NCBI GenBank assembly: GCA_031268405.1
Contig: JAIRXF010000006.1
Span: 23,520-87,519, forward strand
DNA from: Oscillospiraceae bacterium
Lineage (GTDB): Bacteria; Bacillota; Clostridia; Oscillospirales; Acutalibacteraceae
Direction of reading: 5' to 3'
DNA: 64,000 nucleotides
A program made the translations under genes and the position numbers. The notes under the pieces were generated by a model that worked only from the letters and a program-made list of their open reading frames with translations, was not told the origin of the DNA and did no database searches. Of this stretch, positions 54,205-64,000 are shown piece by piece; the first letter of the stretch is position 1, and every line of letters starts with the position of its first letter.

Positions 54205-55032
54205 TTGGATGCAACGCAAACTATTCAGTGGTTCCCGGGTCATATGGCTAAAGCCAAGCGATTAATTTATGAAAAACTTAAATTGGTTGATTTGATTGTT
54301 GAGATTGTTGACGCCAGAATTCCAATAAGTAGTCGTAATCCTAATTTTCTAGATGCTGCTATAAATAAACCCAGAATTATAGTTTTGAATAAGTGTGATT
54401 TGGCTGATGAAAATATGACGGAAAAATGGGTTTTATCATTAAAAACAGAAAATAATAGGGTTTTTTGTGCAAATTGCAAATTGGGTAAAGGGCTAGAAAG
54501 ATTTGTTTTTCTTGCGAAAGATTTACTGAAAAAAACTAAAAACGACCAAATAAGGGCTGTGATTTGTGGAATTCCAAACGTTGGTAAGTCTTCTTTTATA
54601 AATAAAATGGTGGGAAAAAGAAAAGCCAAGGTGGAAAACAGGCCGGCCGTTACACAATCCGTCGGCTGGTTTCGCATGAAACGGGGCGTTGATTTTTTAG
54701 ACACCCCCGGAATACTTTGGCCAAAATTTGAAAACCCTAAAATAGGTGAAAATTTAGCAATGGTTGGTTCAATTAAACACAGCATTTTGGACAACGAAGC
54801 CTTGGCGATAATTTTGATTGAGTTTTTGATGGCCCATTACAAAGATTCTTTGGAAAATAGATTTAAAACTGATTTTTCGGGTTTTTCTGCGGACCGTATA
54901 TTAAACACAATAGGCCAAAAAAGAGGTGCACTTTTATCTGGGGGCAAAATCAACACAAAAAGGGCCGCTGACACAATTCTAGAGGAATTTAGAAATTCTA
55001 AATTAGGCAGAATAACGCTAGAAAAAATTTGA
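54205..55032 (+). CDS. rbgA: Ribosome biogenesis GTPase RbgA (YlqF)
   Basis: A 275-residue circularly permuted GTPase that acts late in 50S subunit assembly. The motif order is G4-G5-G1-G3, as expected: IIVLNKCDLADE (about residue 60), then CGIPNVGKSSFINKMVG, then DFLDTPGILWPKF. The N-terminal IQWFPGHMAKAKR is the family start. The start codon is TTG 54205 after AAGGACTG. A C-terminal domain with KRGALLSGGKINTKRAAD binds rRNA. It follows lepB after a terminator. Confidence 0.95.
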   Translation: MDATQTIQWFPGHMAKAKRLIYEKLKLVDLIVEIVDARIPISSRNPNFLDAAINKPRIIVLNKCDLADENMTEKWVLSLKTENNRVFCANCKLGKGLERFVFLAKDLLKKTKNDQIRAVICGIPNVGKSSFINKMVGKRKAKVENRPAVTQSVGWFRMKRGVDFLDTPGILWPKFENPKIGENLAMVGSIKHSILDNEALAIILIEFLMAHYKDSLENRFKTDFSGFSADRILNTIGQKRGALLSGGKINTKRAADTILEEFRNSKLGRITLEKI

Positions 55033-55259
55033 AATCTTATTGTTTAAATAACCTGATTTTTGAAGTTATTTAAGTCTTATCACAAATCATCTTTTTATTT
55101 TGAAGTAAAAATTTATATCTTCAATTAAATCGATTTTTAATTATTCTTGGGTTGTTTTTATTGAATTGGTTGGGCATTTTTTCTTCTTTTTTTCATAAAA
55201 TTAGATATTCTCCATTCAAATACTGTTTGTGTTTTTATCTAATTTTAAAAGAGTGATGT

Positions 55260-56651
55260 TTGTTGGATGATTTATTTTACAGTGTAGATTTAATAAATAA
55301 AACAATATCTCGAATCACATGGGGTCCAGTGACACTTGCATTTGTTTTTTTTGTTGGTCTTTGGTTTAGTTGTAAATTGAAATTTTTTCAATTTTTCGGA
55401 ATTCGAGTGTGGTTCGGCGCCACCTTCGGAAGTTTTTGGGGAAAGAAAAAAATATCAAGTTCAAAGGAATTAAAAAAAATAAAGGGTATTTCCCCTTTTC
55501 AAGCTATGTCAACCGCGCTTGGCGGATGTGTTGGAACCGGCAACATGATTGGTGTTGCAACAGCTATAATTCTTGGGGGGCCGGGCGCATTATTTTGGAT
55601 GTGGATCGCAGCATTTCTCGGAATGATGACTTCGTTTGCGGAAAATGTTTTGTCGACAAAATACAAACAAAGGGACAAAGATGGCAATTCTTATGGCGGC
55701 CCCATGTTTTATATGGAAAAGGGGTTAAATTGCAAATGGATTGCTGTAATCTTTTCCATCGCATGTGTAGGGGTTACATTGGGAATGGGAAATATGATTC
55801 AATCAAATTCAATAGCCAACTCCGTTCTCAGTTTTTCTGGAGTTTCGCCTTTAATAACGGGATTAATAACAGCTGTTTTGGTTGGAATTATATTGTTGGG
55901 TGGCATAAGTCGAATAGCTTCTGTAACAGATAAAATGGTTCCAATTATGATAGGTTTATATGTTTTGGGGGGTACATTTGTTATTTTGTACAACTTTGAT
56001 AAATTGGGCGGCGTTTTTTTAGAAATTATGAAAAGCGCTTTTGACTTTGGGCCTGTTGGTGCTTCATTTGTTGGATACTCTGCTGCTAATTCGTTAAAAT
56101 ATGGTATATCTCGTGGATTATTTTCAAATGAAGCGGGTCTTGGAAGTTCGCCAATTGTTCACGCTGCTACAGATGCAAAAAATCCGGTAATTCAGGGAAT
56201 GTGGGGGATTTTTCAGGTTTTTGTTGATACAATTTTGATTTGTTCTATAACGGGGCTTTGCATTTTAATTACAAATTCCACGGGAACGGAGGAGGAGGCT
56301 GTTATTGTTACCAACAAAGCCTTCGAATCAGTATTTGGACCCCTGGGCAGTGTTGGGGTTTATGTGTTGTTGATTTTTTTCGCATTTTCTACTATAATAG
56401 GATGGTCGTACTTTGGTGAAAGGTGTGTCGATTATCTAGCGGGCGAAAAATATGTTAAAATTTATAAAATTTTAGTACCCTTTGCTACTATGGCGGGAGC
56501 AATGATGAATTTAACTTTTCTTTGGGAGATTTGTGATAATTTGAATGTATTTATGATGATACCAAATTTGATAGCTATATTATTGTTATCGAAAGAAGTT
56601 ATTAATATAAGTAAGAAATTTTTAATTTTGAAAGGAGAACGAAAATTATGA
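55260..56651 (+). CDS. Sodium:alanine (amino acid) symporter, AGCS family
   Basis: A 463-residue carrier with about ten membrane spans that imports alanine or glycine with sodium. The AGCS signature is clear: ISPFQAMSTALGGCVGTGNM, GGPGALFWMWIAAFLGMMT, GGPMFYMEKGL and RGLFSNEAGLGSSPIVHAAT. The start is TTG 55260 (or TTG 55263), with AAAAGAG a few bases upstream. Its end overlaps the rubrerythrin gene by 4 bp, so the pair is likely co-transcribed. The substrate is set only to family level. Confidence 0.9.
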   Translation: MLDDLFYSVDLINKTISRITWGPVTLAFVFFVGLWFSCKLKFFQFFGIRVWFGATFGSFWGKKKISSSKELKKIKGISPFQAMSTALGGCVGTGNMIGVATAIILGGPGALFWMWIAAFLGMMTSFAENVLSTKYKQRDKDGNSYGGPMFYMEKGLNCKWIAVIFSIACVGVTLGMGNMIQSNSIANSVLSFSGVSPLITGLITAVLVGIILLGGISRIASVTDKMVPIMIGLYVLGGTFVILYNFDKLGGVFLEIMKSAFDFGPVGASFVGYSAANSLKYGISRGLFSNEAGLGSSPIVHAATDAKNPVIQGMWGIFQVFVDTILICSITGLCILITNSTGTEEEAVIVTNKAFESVFGPLGSVGVYVLLIFFAFSTIIGWSYFGERCVDYLAGEKYVKIYKILVPFATMAGAMMNLTFLWEICDNLNVFMMIPNLIAILLLSKEVINISKKFLILKGERKL

Positions 56652-57292
56652 ACATTGATTTTAAAAATAGCGAAACTAAGCACAATTTGATTAGAGCTTT
56701 TGCAGGAGAAAGTCAGGCTGTTAGCAGATACACTTTTGCTGCATCTCAAGCCAAAAATGAAAATCTTGCCGTGATACAGTCAATTTTTTTATTTACGGCC
56801 AATCAAGAAAGAGAACATGCAAAGGTTTTCTATAAATTTTTAAGAGAATTTTCTGGCAAAAAAATTTCCGGTGATGGTAATTACCCGGTTGACATTTACA
56901 AAACTACACTGGAACTTCTAAGAGCCTCTCAAAACAACGAGTTTGAGGAATACAATTTCGCATATGCAGATTTTGCTAACGTGGCGCAAAAAGAGGGCTT
57001 TGAGGAAATTTCTTCAACTTTTAGTAAAATAGCGGGGATTGAAAAAATTCATGGCGACAGATTTAAGTATTTTGCAGATCTTTTGGAACAAAAAAAGCTG
57101 TTTATTTCTGATGTAGAAATAAAATGGATGTGTCTTAATTGCGGCGAAGTTTACAGGGGGAAAACCGCCCCGCAAATTTGCCCTGTTTGTTCACACAACC
57201 AAGGTTTTTTTGTGAGATTAGAGTTTGCGCCTTTTGTGGGTAATTCGAACTTTTGCTCAGTAAATTCTGGGAACAAAACTTGTGTCAGCTAG
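56648..57292 (+). CDS. Rubrerythrin
   Basis: A 214-residue oxidative-stress protein that reduces hydrogen peroxide in anaerobes. An N-terminal ferritin-like diiron four-helix bundle (AFAGESQAVSRYTFAA, then FTANQEREHAKVFYKF with an ExxH ligand pair, and AGIEKIHGDRF with the second ExxH) is followed by a C-terminal rubredoxin-like domain, CLNCGEVYRG...CPVC, for an iron-Cys4 site. Its presence supports an anaerobic lifestyle. The start overlaps the symporter by 4 bp. There is a tail of about 25 residues after the rubredoxin domain. Confidence 0.93.
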   Translation: MNIDFKNSETKHNLIRAFAGESQAVSRYTFAASQAKNENLAVIQSIFLFTANQEREHAKVFYKFLREFSGKKISGDGNYPVDIYKTTLELLRASQNNEFEEYNFAYADFANVAQKEGFEEISSTFSKIAGIEKIHGDRFKYFADLLEQKKLFISDVEIKWMCLNCGEVYRGKTAPQICPVCSHNQGFFVRLEFAPFVGNSNFCSVNSGNKTCVS

Positions 57293-57517
57293 TTTGGTTT
57301 ACTTTAATTTTTAAAATTTAACATCTTATTTTAAAGAGAAATTTATCTTTCATTTCATAAAAAAATAAACTCAATTGTAACGACCACAGTTTGCAATTGG
57401 TCAATTTATTTGATACCTTGAGCGTATATTGTGACTTCGATTGCGATCAAAGGATTTTTGCGCAAAAGTAAAATTAAATAATGGTCTATTCGCCGCTGAT
57501 ATGCGATGGGGATTTTT

Positions 57518-58609
57518 ATGAAGAACAGAAAAATAATATTTGAAAACGGTCAAAGTTTTCTGGGAATTGGCTTTGGTGCTAATGTTGACACAGTAAAGGA
57601 AGTCGTCTTTAACACTTCGATGGTTGGATATCAGGAAATATTTTCTGACCCGTCGTATTTTGGGCAAATTGTATGTATGACATACCCATTAATAGGAAAT
57701 TATGGCCTAATTGACGATGATTACGAAACCCCTAGACCGTTTATAGGGGGATTCATAGTAAGAGAATATAACGATCATCCGTCTAATTATAATTATACAA
57801 AAACTCTGGACGAAAGTTTAAAAGAACACGGAATACCTGGAATATTTGGGATTGATACCAGACAAATCACGGGCCTGATAAGAAGCCGAAATAATATTCA
57901 TGCTCTGATGACATCTTGTAATGTCACGGTCGAAAGAGGTCTTGAGATAATTAACAGCACCGAAAAAATCAAAAATCATGTAAAAAATGTTTCCAGCAGT
58001 AAAGCTTGGCATAGTAGGTCCGCTAATTTTGAGTATACCGTAATAATAATTGATTGCGGCGTCAAATATAACGTTATAAGATCTCTTAAAAAAAGAAAGT
58101 GCAATGTTTTCATTGTTCCGCATGATACAGATTTTAAGAAAATATTGGCCTTACAGCCCGACGGAGTCCTTATTTCTAACGGGCCAGGCGACCCCAAAGA
58201 TAATCCATGTGTAATAGAAACTATTAAAAATTTACAGGGCAAATTACCAATATTGGGAATTTGTCTGGGTCATCAATTAATAGCTCTTGCAAATGGAGGA
58301 AGTACTTGTAGAATGAGATTTGGACATCGGGGCGGGAATCATCCGGTAAGAGAAATTTCTAACGGAAAAATAGAAATGACTTCTCAAAATCACTCTTATG
58401 CAGTTGAAAAAACCAGTTTATCTGGTACAAAAATTTGTTTGACTCATGAAAATATTTTGGATGGGGAAATTGAGGGAATAGAGATAAAAGGGGAAGACAC
58501 ATTTTCTGTGCAATATCATCCCGAAAGTGCCCCGGGACCACAAGATAGTTCGTATTTATTCGATAGATTTATTGAGAAAATGAGAAATAAAAAAAGAATT
58601 CACCGATAA
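57518..58609 (+). CDS. carA: Carbamoyl-phosphate synthase small subunit
   Basis: A 363-residue glutaminase subunit that supplies ammonia for carbamoyl phosphate in pyrimidine and arginine synthesis. The N-terminal CPSase domain (FENGQSFLGIGFG, NTSMVGYQEIFSDPSY) and the class I amidotransferase domain with LGICLGHQLIAL (nucleophilic Cys) and QYHPESAPGP (catalytic His/Glu) are intact. ATG 57518 follows GGGG with six bases spacing; ATG 57506 is a less likely start. The large subunit gene follows 84 bp downstream. Confidence 0.96.
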   Translation: MKNRKIIFENGQSFLGIGFGANVDTVKEVVFNTSMVGYQEIFSDPSYFGQIVCMTYPLIGNYGLIDDDYETPRPFIGGFIVREYNDHPSNYNYTKTLDESLKEHGIPGIFGIDTRQITGLIRSRNNIHALMTSCNVTVERGLEIINSTEKIKNHVKNVSSSKAWHSRSANFEYTVIIIDCGVKYNVIRSLKKRKCNVFIVPHDTDFKKILALQPDGVLISNGPGDPKDNPCVIETIKNLQGKLPILGICLGHQLIALANGGSTCRMRFGHRGGNHPVREISNGKIEMTSQNHSYAVEKTSLSGTKICLTHENILDGEIEGIEIKGEDTFSVQYHPESAPGPQDSSYLFDRFIEKMRNKKRIHR

Positions 58610-58693
58610 TCCACGGGCGATTTCATACTTATTAATTCATTTTAAACTTTATAAAAATACAAAACACCATTTACTGATTGGGAGAATGGAGCC

Positions 58694-61600
58694 ATGCCAA
58701 AACGCACAGACATTAAAAAAATATTGATCATAGGTTCAGGGCCCATAGTGATAGGCCAAGCGGCAGAGTTTGACTACTCTGGTACCCAGGCTTGCTTGGC
58801 ATTAAAAGAACAAGAATACGAAACGGTATTGGTGAATTCAAACCCCGCCACAATCATGACCGACAAGGGTGTGGCCGATAAAATATACATGGAACCTCTA
58901 ACTTTGGAATATGTAGCCAAAATAATAAGAAAAGAACGACCCGACGCTGTTCTACCAACTTTAGGCGGACAAACCGGACTAAACTTAACAATTCAATTGC
59001 ATAAAAAGGGAGTACTAAAAGAATGCAACTGCAAGATTTTGGGTACTTCGTTTGATTCGATTTCAACTGCAGAAGATAGAGAAAAATTTAAAAAATTATG
59101 CCAAAAAATTGGCGAACCTTGTATAGAATCTGATGTTGCGCAAAACATTGAAAGTGCTTTTAAAATAGCTAAAAAAATAAACTATCCGGTAGTGCTAAGA
59201 CCGGCTTTCACTTTGGGCGGTACTGGAGGAGGTTTTGCAAACAATGAAAAAGAACTCGAAGAATTAATCGGGCACGCGCTTAGTTTGTCCCCGGTTTCTC
59301 GTGTTCTGATAGAAAAATCTGTTATGGGATACAAGGAAATAGAATATGAAGTAATACGGGATGAAAATGACACATCTATTGCGATTTGCAACATGGAAAA
59401 TTTAGATCCCGTGGGAATTCACACGGGCGATTCAATTGTGGTTTGCCCCTCTCAGACGCTGACAAATAGAGAATTTCACATGCTTCGCGATTCGGCCATA
59501 CGTATTATTCGCGAGTTAAAAATACAAGGGGGATGCAACGTTCAGTTTGCACTGGACCCTTATTCTTCCAAATATTTTGTCATCGAAGTTAATCCTCGTG
59601 TTTCTAGGTCTTCAGCTTTGGCTTCAAAAGCAAGCGGATATCCAATTGCCAGGGTTTCCGCACTTGTATCAATTGGTATGCACTTAAATGAGATTGAACT
59701 TATTAACACCCCGGCAAGTTTTGAACCAGCTCTTGATTATATTGTTACTAAAATTCCAAGATTCCCATTCGATAAATTTAGTAGTGCTTCCAGAAATTTA
59801 ACAACGCAAATGAAATCAACCGGAGAGGTTATGGCTATAGGTAGAACGATGGAAGAAAGTTTACTTAAAGCTATTAGAAGCCTTGAAATTGGCGCAGATC
59901 ACTTATGGCTTGAGAAATTTGACTCCATGACCACGGAAGACTTATTGAGCAGCTTGAATATTCCAACCGACGAAAGATTATATGCAATATCAGAACTTTT
60001 GCGCCGCGATTTTGATCACAAAACCATATGTCAAATTACGGGAATTGACTTCTTTTTCATAAAAATTTTAGATAAAATAGTGACTTTAGAGAAAGAAATT
60101 GCAAATAACGCTTGTGACTTAAAAATGCTTAAAAAAGCAAAGGTAGCGGGATTTTCCGATAAAATTATTGCCAAGATGTGGAATAAAACTTCAAAAGAAA
60201 TTTTTGATCTGAGAACCAAAAACAATATTATTCCTGTTTATAAAATGATTGATACTTGCGCACGTGAGTTTGATTCTTATGTGCCATTTTTTTATTCTTG
60301 TTATGAAAGCGAAAATGAATCTCGAGTGACTCAGAACAAAAAATTAATAGTCTTGGGCTCGGGACCAGTGCGCGTTGGACAGGGCATAGAATTTGACTAT
60401 TCTACGGTTCATTCGATATTTGCTATAAAAGAAGCGGGGTACGATGCCATAATAATAAACAATAATCCGGGCACAGTTTCTACCGATTATTCTATATCTA
60501 GCAAATTGTACTTTGAACCCCTTTGTCCAGAAGACATAATGAACATAGTAAATCTTGAAAAACCCGACGGAGTAATAGTTTCTTTGGGGGGGCAAACTGC
60601 CATTAACGTAGCATCCGAGATAGAAAAAATGGGCGCACCTATAATTGGAACGACTATAAATTCAATTAATATAGCCGAGAATCGCAAAAATTTTGAAGCC
60701 TGCCTTAATGGTTTAAATATTCGCAGACCAAATGGAAAAACGATAATGAACATCGAAGAAGGAGAGAAGGCGGCGGAAAAAATTGGATATCCGGTGCTTG
60801 TTAGGCCGTCGTTTGTTCTCGGGGGGAGAGCAATGAGGATAATTTACGATAGTTCTCATCTTCTCCGATACCTCAGCGATGCTTTTGGGGCAAGCGAGGG
60901 AAGTCCGGTTTTGATTGATGCCTATATTTCGGGAAAAGAACTCGATGTAGATGCTGTATGTGACGGAAAAGATGTGTTTATTCCCGGAATCATGGAACAT
61001 GTGGAACGCACGGGCGTGCATTCGGGGGATTCTATTAGCGTGTATCCAACGTTTTCAATTGACAAAGACATAAAAGAAAAAATAATAGACTATACGATTA
61101 AATTGGGTTTGGGAATCAATATAAAAGGGCCGTTTAATGTTCAATTTATAGTCGATGAAAATAAAGATGTATATGTAATAGAAGTAAATCCTAGATCCAG
61201 TAGAACAATGCCATTTATATCGAAATCTACGGGCATTAATCTGGCAAATATAGCTACTAAGGTTCAGATGGGAATTTCTCTTGAAGATCAAGGATTCAAA
61301 ACGGGAATGTTCGAGGAAAAAAAGCATTGGTTTGTTAAGAGCCCTGTTTTTTCATTTTCAAAAATTTTTGGTGCAGACGCTTATTTATCGCCAGAAATGA
61401 AGTCAACGGGAGAATCAATTGGGCACGATGAAATATTAAATAGAGCACTCTATAAATCGCTAAAAGCTTCTGGCCTAAAAGTGGAAAATTACGGAACAGT
61501 TTTTGTTACGGTAGCAGACAAAGACAAAGCCAGAGTCTTGCCTCTCGTCAATAAATTTTACAACCTTGGTTTCAATATAGAAGCAACAAGCGGAACATCT

Positions 61601-61870
61601 GAATTTTTAAAAAAGAACGGAATAAAAACTCGGGTTAAAAGAAAAATAAGTGAAGGCAGCACGGAAATTTTAGAGGCCATGCAAGAGGGATATATTACTT
61701 ATGTTATAAACACTCTTAGCCTTGATGATAAAGAAACTCACGACGGCTTTATGATACGAAGATTTGCCGTTGAAAATAATGTTGGAATTTTTACCTCTCT
61801 GGACACAGTTGAGGTTTTGCTGGATGTACTTGAGGGCATTACTCTTGGAGTTAGCGCTATGAACTACTAG
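58694..61870 (+). CDS. carB: Carbamoyl-phosphate synthase large subunit
   Basis: A 1058-residue synthetase with two homologous ATP-grasp halves. Each half starts with the family motif (ILIIGSGPIVIGQAAEFDYS and LIVLGSGPVRVGQGIEFDYS), then VVLRPAFTLGGTGGGFA and VLVRPSFVLGGRAM, and VIEVNPRVSRSSALASK and VIEVNPRSSRTMPFIS. A C-terminal MGS-like allosteric domain (about 935-1058) binds UMP or ornithine. Length is standard. With carA it forms the complete enzyme; no other pyrimidine genes are in the window. Confidence 0.98.
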   Translation: MPKRTDIKKILIIGSGPIVIGQAAEFDYSGTQACLALKEQEYETVLVNSNPATIMTDKGVADKIYMEPLTLEYVAKIIRKERPDAVLPTLGGQTGLNLTIQLHKKGVLKECNCKILGTSFDSISTAEDREKFKKLCQKIGEPCIESDVAQNIESAFKIAKKINYPVVLRPAFTLGGTGGGFANNEKELEELIGHALSLSPVSRVLIEKSVMGYKEIEYEVIRDENDTSIAICNMENLDPVGIHTGDSIVVCPSQTLTNREFHMLRDSAIRIIRELKIQGGCNVQFALDPYSSKYFVIEVNPRVSRSSALASKASGYPIARVSALVSIGMHLNEIELINTPASFEPALDYIVTKIPRFPFDKFSSASRNLTTQMKSTGEVMAIGRTMEESLLKAIRSLEIGADHLWLEKFDSMTTEDLLSSLNIPTDERLYAISELLRRDFDHKTICQITGIDFFFIKILDKIVTLEKEIANNACDLKMLKKAKVAGFSDKIIAKMWNKTSKEIFDLRTKNNIIPVYKMIDTCAREFDSYVPFFYSCYESENESRVTQNKKLIVLGSGPVRVGQGIEFDYSTVHSIFAIKEAGYDAIIINNNPGTVSTDYSISSKLYFEPLCPEDIMNIVNLEKPDGVIVSLGGQTAINVASEIEKMGAPIIGTTINSINIAENRKNFEACLNGLNIRRPNGKTIMNIEEGEKAAEKIGYPVLVRPSFVLGGRAMRIIYDSSHLLRYLSDAFGASEGSPVLIDAYISGKELDVDAVCDGKDVFIPGIMEHVERTGVHSGDSISVYPTFSIDKDIKEKIIDYTIKLGLGINIKGPFNVQFIVDENKDVYVIEVNPRSSRTMPFISKSTGINLANIATKVQMGISLEDQGFKTGMFEEKKHWFVKSPVFSFSKIFGADAYLSPEMKSTGESIGHDEILNRALYKSLKASGLKVENYGTVFVTVADKDKARVLPLVNKFYNLGFNIEATSGTSEFLKKNGIKTRVKRKISEGSTEILEAMQEGYITYVINTLSLDDKETHDGFMIRRFAVENNVGIFTSLDTVEVLLDVLEGITLGVSAMNY

Positions 61871-61903
61871 TTTTTCATTTAATGTTTTTGAGTTGGTGAG
61901 ATT

Positions 61904-63826
61904 TTGTTTTGTTCAAAAGATTCTTATATAGAAAATTATGACATTGCAGTAATTGGTGCCGGTCACGCGGGGATAGAAGCTTCCTTGGCGGCCGCTAGGC
62001 TTGGATGCAGTGTTATTATTTTTACCATTAATATGGATGCTGTGGGTAATTGTCCTTGCAATCCTTCTATAGGGGGGACGGCCAAGGGGCACCTCGTTCG
62101 AGAAATCGATGCACTTGGTGGTGAAATGGCCAAAACAGCTGACAACTGCTCATTGCAAAGTAGATTACTAAACAGAGGCAAGGGCCCGGCTGTGCATTCA
62201 TTGAGGGCTCAAATAGACAGACGCCGGTACAGCGAGATTATGAAACACAAACTAGAAAGGGAGAAAAATCTTTACGTAAGACAAGCGGAAATAGTAGAAA
62301 TTGCAAGAGATATTGATAAGAATTTTTACTTAAAGAGCAACACGGGAATCATATTCCGCTCAAAGTCCGTAATACTGGCAACAGGAACATATCTGGGGGG
62401 AAAAATTTTTATAGGAGAATCTTCGTTTAATGGCGGGCCAGATGGAATTTTCCCCGCTATGTTTTTAAAAAAATCCCTAGAAAATCTTGGTATAAAATTT
62501 AGAAGATTCAAAACCGGAACTCCGGCGAGGGCGTTAAAATCAAGCCTTGATTTTTCCAAAATGCAAATTCAGTTTGGAGATAGAGAAATAATCCCCTTTT
62601 CCTTTGAAACGGACTCATCAAAGATTAAAAACCTTGAAGTTTGTCACATTACTTGGACGAATGCGCGAACAAAAAAAATAATACTAAATAACCTTCACAG
62701 GTCAATTCTTTATTCAAAAGAAATCAAAGCAATAGGCCCTCGATATTGCCCAAGTATAGAGGATAAAATTATACGTTTTAAGGAAAAGACAGAGCATCAA
62801 ATTTTTGTAGAACCATGCGGATTAAATACTGACGAAATGTATCTCCAGGGCCTTTCCACATCTCTCCCAGAAGACGCCCAGATAAAGTTGTACTCTACAA
62901 TAGCGGGGTTTGAAAATATAACTATAACTCGTCCGGCATATGCCATAGAATATGATTGTGTGGATCCGCTTCAATTAAATTCTATTCTAGAATTTAAAGA
63001 AGTACCTCTGCTCTTTTGTTCGGGACAAATAGCGGGCAGCTCAGGTTACGAGGAGGCCGCTGCGCAGGGATTAATCGCGGGTATAAATGCAGCAAGGAAA
63101 ATTCTTGGAAAAACTGAAGTTGTGCTGGACAGACAAAGTTCTTACGTGGGCATATTGATAAACGACATGACAACCAAGGGGGTTAGCGATCCATATCGAA
63201 TGATGACATCGCGGGCAGAGTATCGTCTGATTTTAAGGCAAGATAATGCAGACGAAAGATTAACTCCAATGGGTAGAAATATCGGATTGATATCGGATGA
63301 AAGATGGGAAAATTTTCAGAATAAATTGGAGATTAAAAAATCTGAATTAAAAAGAATTTCCAAGATAATAGTACCTCCCTCCGAGCGTATTAACGGTGTT
63401 TTTAGAAAAATAAATACTTCGGAAATTTCTACTGGAATAAGATTGGCAGATTTACTAAAGAGGCCGGAAATAAATTATAAAATTCTTGAAAAAATCGAAC
63501 TGGGCAATAATAAAATATCGGGGGAAATTTTAGATCAGATTCAAATAGAAATTAAATATGAAGGGTATATCAAGCGACAATTAGCCAATATAAAAAAAAT
63601 TAAACGTCAGAGCCTTACACTTATTCCTTCAAATATAAAGTACAATGAAATCATAGGGTTAAGATTGGAAGCTAGGGAAAAACTTTCTAAAATAAAGCCC
63701 TCCAATATTCAAGAAGCATCAACAATATCGGGTGTTAATCCCGCTGACATTTCGGTTTTGATTGTTTGGATCAACAAATTAGAAAACTGTAGAATTTTGC
63801 AAAACAAAGGTTTAATCAAGAAATAA
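61904..63826 (+). CDS. mnmG: tRNA uridine-34 carboxymethylaminomethyl enzyme MnmG
   Basis: A 640-residue FAD enzyme that with MnmE modifies U34 of several tRNAs using methylene-tetrahydrofolate. The N-terminal dinucleotide fold is AVIGAGHAGIEASLAAARLG. Family boxes follow: CPCNPSIGGTAKGHLVREID, TGTYLGGKIFIGE, GPRYCPSIEDKIIRF and YEEAAAQGLIAGINAA, with SRAEYRLILRQDNAD and the C-terminal helical domain. The start is TTG 61904 after GGTGAG. mnmG often lies near the origin beside mnmE, rsmG and parA/parB; only mnmG is seen here. Confidence 0.97.
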   Translation: MFCSKDSYIENYDIAVIGAGHAGIEASLAAARLGCSVIIFTINMDAVGNCPCNPSIGGTAKGHLVREIDALGGEMAKTADNCSLQSRLLNRGKGPAVHSLRAQIDRRRYSEIMKHKLEREKNLYVRQAEIVEIARDIDKNFYLKSNTGIIFRSKSVILATGTYLGGKIFIGESSFNGGPDGIFPAMFLKKSLENLGIKFRRFKTGTPARALKSSLDFSKMQIQFGDREIIPFSFETDSSKIKNLEVCHITWTNARTKKIILNNLHRSILYSKEIKAIGPRYCPSIEDKIIRFKEKTEHQIFVEPCGLNTDEMYLQGLSTSLPEDAQIKLYSTIAGFENITITRPAYAIEYDCVDPLQLNSILEFKEVPLLFCSGQIAGSSGYEEAAAQGLIAGINAARKILGKTEVVLDRQSSYVGILINDMTTKGVSDPYRMMTSRAEYRLILRQDNADERLTPMGRNIGLISDERWENFQNKLEIKKSELKRISKIIVPPSERINGVFRKINTSEISTGIRLADLLKRPEINYKILEKIELGNNKISGEILDQIQIEIKYEGYIKRQLANIKKIKRQSLTLIPSNIKYNEIIGLRLEAREKLSKIKPSNIQEASTISGVNPADISVLIVWINKLENCRILQNKGLIKK

Positions 63827-63983
63827 CCGTAAATTTCATGATTTTGAAAATATCTATTTAATTTTTAAACATCGTGTGCAAAAATGACGTTTTTGTGTGT
63901 TAATCTATAGTCTAGTGTCTTGACTTTCATCCCAACACCGTGATAGACTATTCTCTATGTTTAACTAGTATCTATTTGTTCGC

Positions 63984-64000
63984 CGCGGAGTGGAGCAGTC
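63984..64000 (+). tRNA. Partial tRNA, probably initiator tRNA-Met
   Basis: The window ends with CGCGGAGTGGAGCAGTC, which matches the 5' acceptor and D-arm of bacterial initiator tRNA-Met (CGCGGxGTGGAGCAG). The gene is cut off by the window end, so the anticodon is not seen. The 157 bases before it are non-coding. Confidence 0.7.

Noticed and set aside
54267..54794. A 175-residue minus-strand frame opposite rbgA
   Set aside because: It is the antisense shadow of a strongly conserved GTPase gene.

Overview
The window looks like a low-GC, endospore-lineage Firmicute of class Clostridia. The evidence is spoIIID, an SpoVB/MurJ-type flippase, an SpoIVFB-like M50 protease, ricT (yaaT), the DnaD/DnaI primosome pair, addB, TTG and GTG starts behind strong purine-rich ribosome binding sites, and A+T-rich DNA throughout. 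Decayed genes (an Ogt remnant and a broken copy of a Cys-rich secreted protein) and long gene-poor spacers hint at a host-associated genome under some reduction. That last point is inference.

Layout. 0.1-6.2 kb: spoIIID, a 1 kb gene-free stretch, an ammonium transporter, GAPDH, a membrane protein of unknown function and tRNA-Leu(CAG). 6.4-28.2 kb is mostly minus-strand housekeeping: typA, a LURP-one-like protein, a Stealth-type phosphotransferase, a flavin reductase-like protein, addB, a pyrophosphatase-like protein, ppk, dnaI-like, a DnaD-domain gene, a MurJ/SpoVB flippase, glyA, ricT, an exported torsin/Clp-like AAA+ ATPase, holA, a Xer recombinase and tRNA-Pro(GGG). Two 16-bp parS-like sites lie in spacers at 4.6 and 18.5 kb. 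48.7-64 kb: a Cys-rich secreted protein, alkD, two pseudogenes, mtnN, an M50 protease, rplS, lepB, rbgA, an alanine symporter, rubrerythrin, carAB, mnmG and the first bases of a probable initiator tRNA.

The remarkable part is 28.4-48.7 kb: 22 tightly packed, often overlapping plus-strand genes that look like one undescribed peptide natural-product (RiPP) or peptide-cofactor operon. A 47-residue ORF at 31922-32065 (GTG start) carries three copies of the heptapeptide NYCGPAK at an exact 17-residue period, encoded with different synonymous codons in each copy. Around it lie three genes of methanofuran-type furan biosynthesis (mfnB-, mfnE- and mfnF-like). The tyrosine decarboxylase MfnA, the ATP-grasp ligase MfnD and the aminotransferase MfnC are all absent. 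There are also a HisA/HisF-like barrel, two radical SAM/SPASM enzymes, a methyltransferase, two asparagine-synthetase-like proteins without the glutaminase Cys, and an ABC exporter. A large set of hydrolase-family proteins have lost catalytic residues: four nitrilase-like proteins all with Cys to Gly, two TldD/TldE-like proteins without HExxxH, and an M24 'peptidase' missing two metal ligands.

Working hypothesis: MfnB makes a furan phosphate, MfnE activates it as the diphosphate, and the MfnF homologue transfers it to the phenol oxygen of the tyrosine in each NYCGPAK repeat, in place of the tyramine used for methanofuran. The radical SAM, amide-forming and (pseudo)peptidase proteins would further process the peptide, and the ABC pair would export it. 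The gene content and residue losses are read directly from the sequence. The chemistry is inference.
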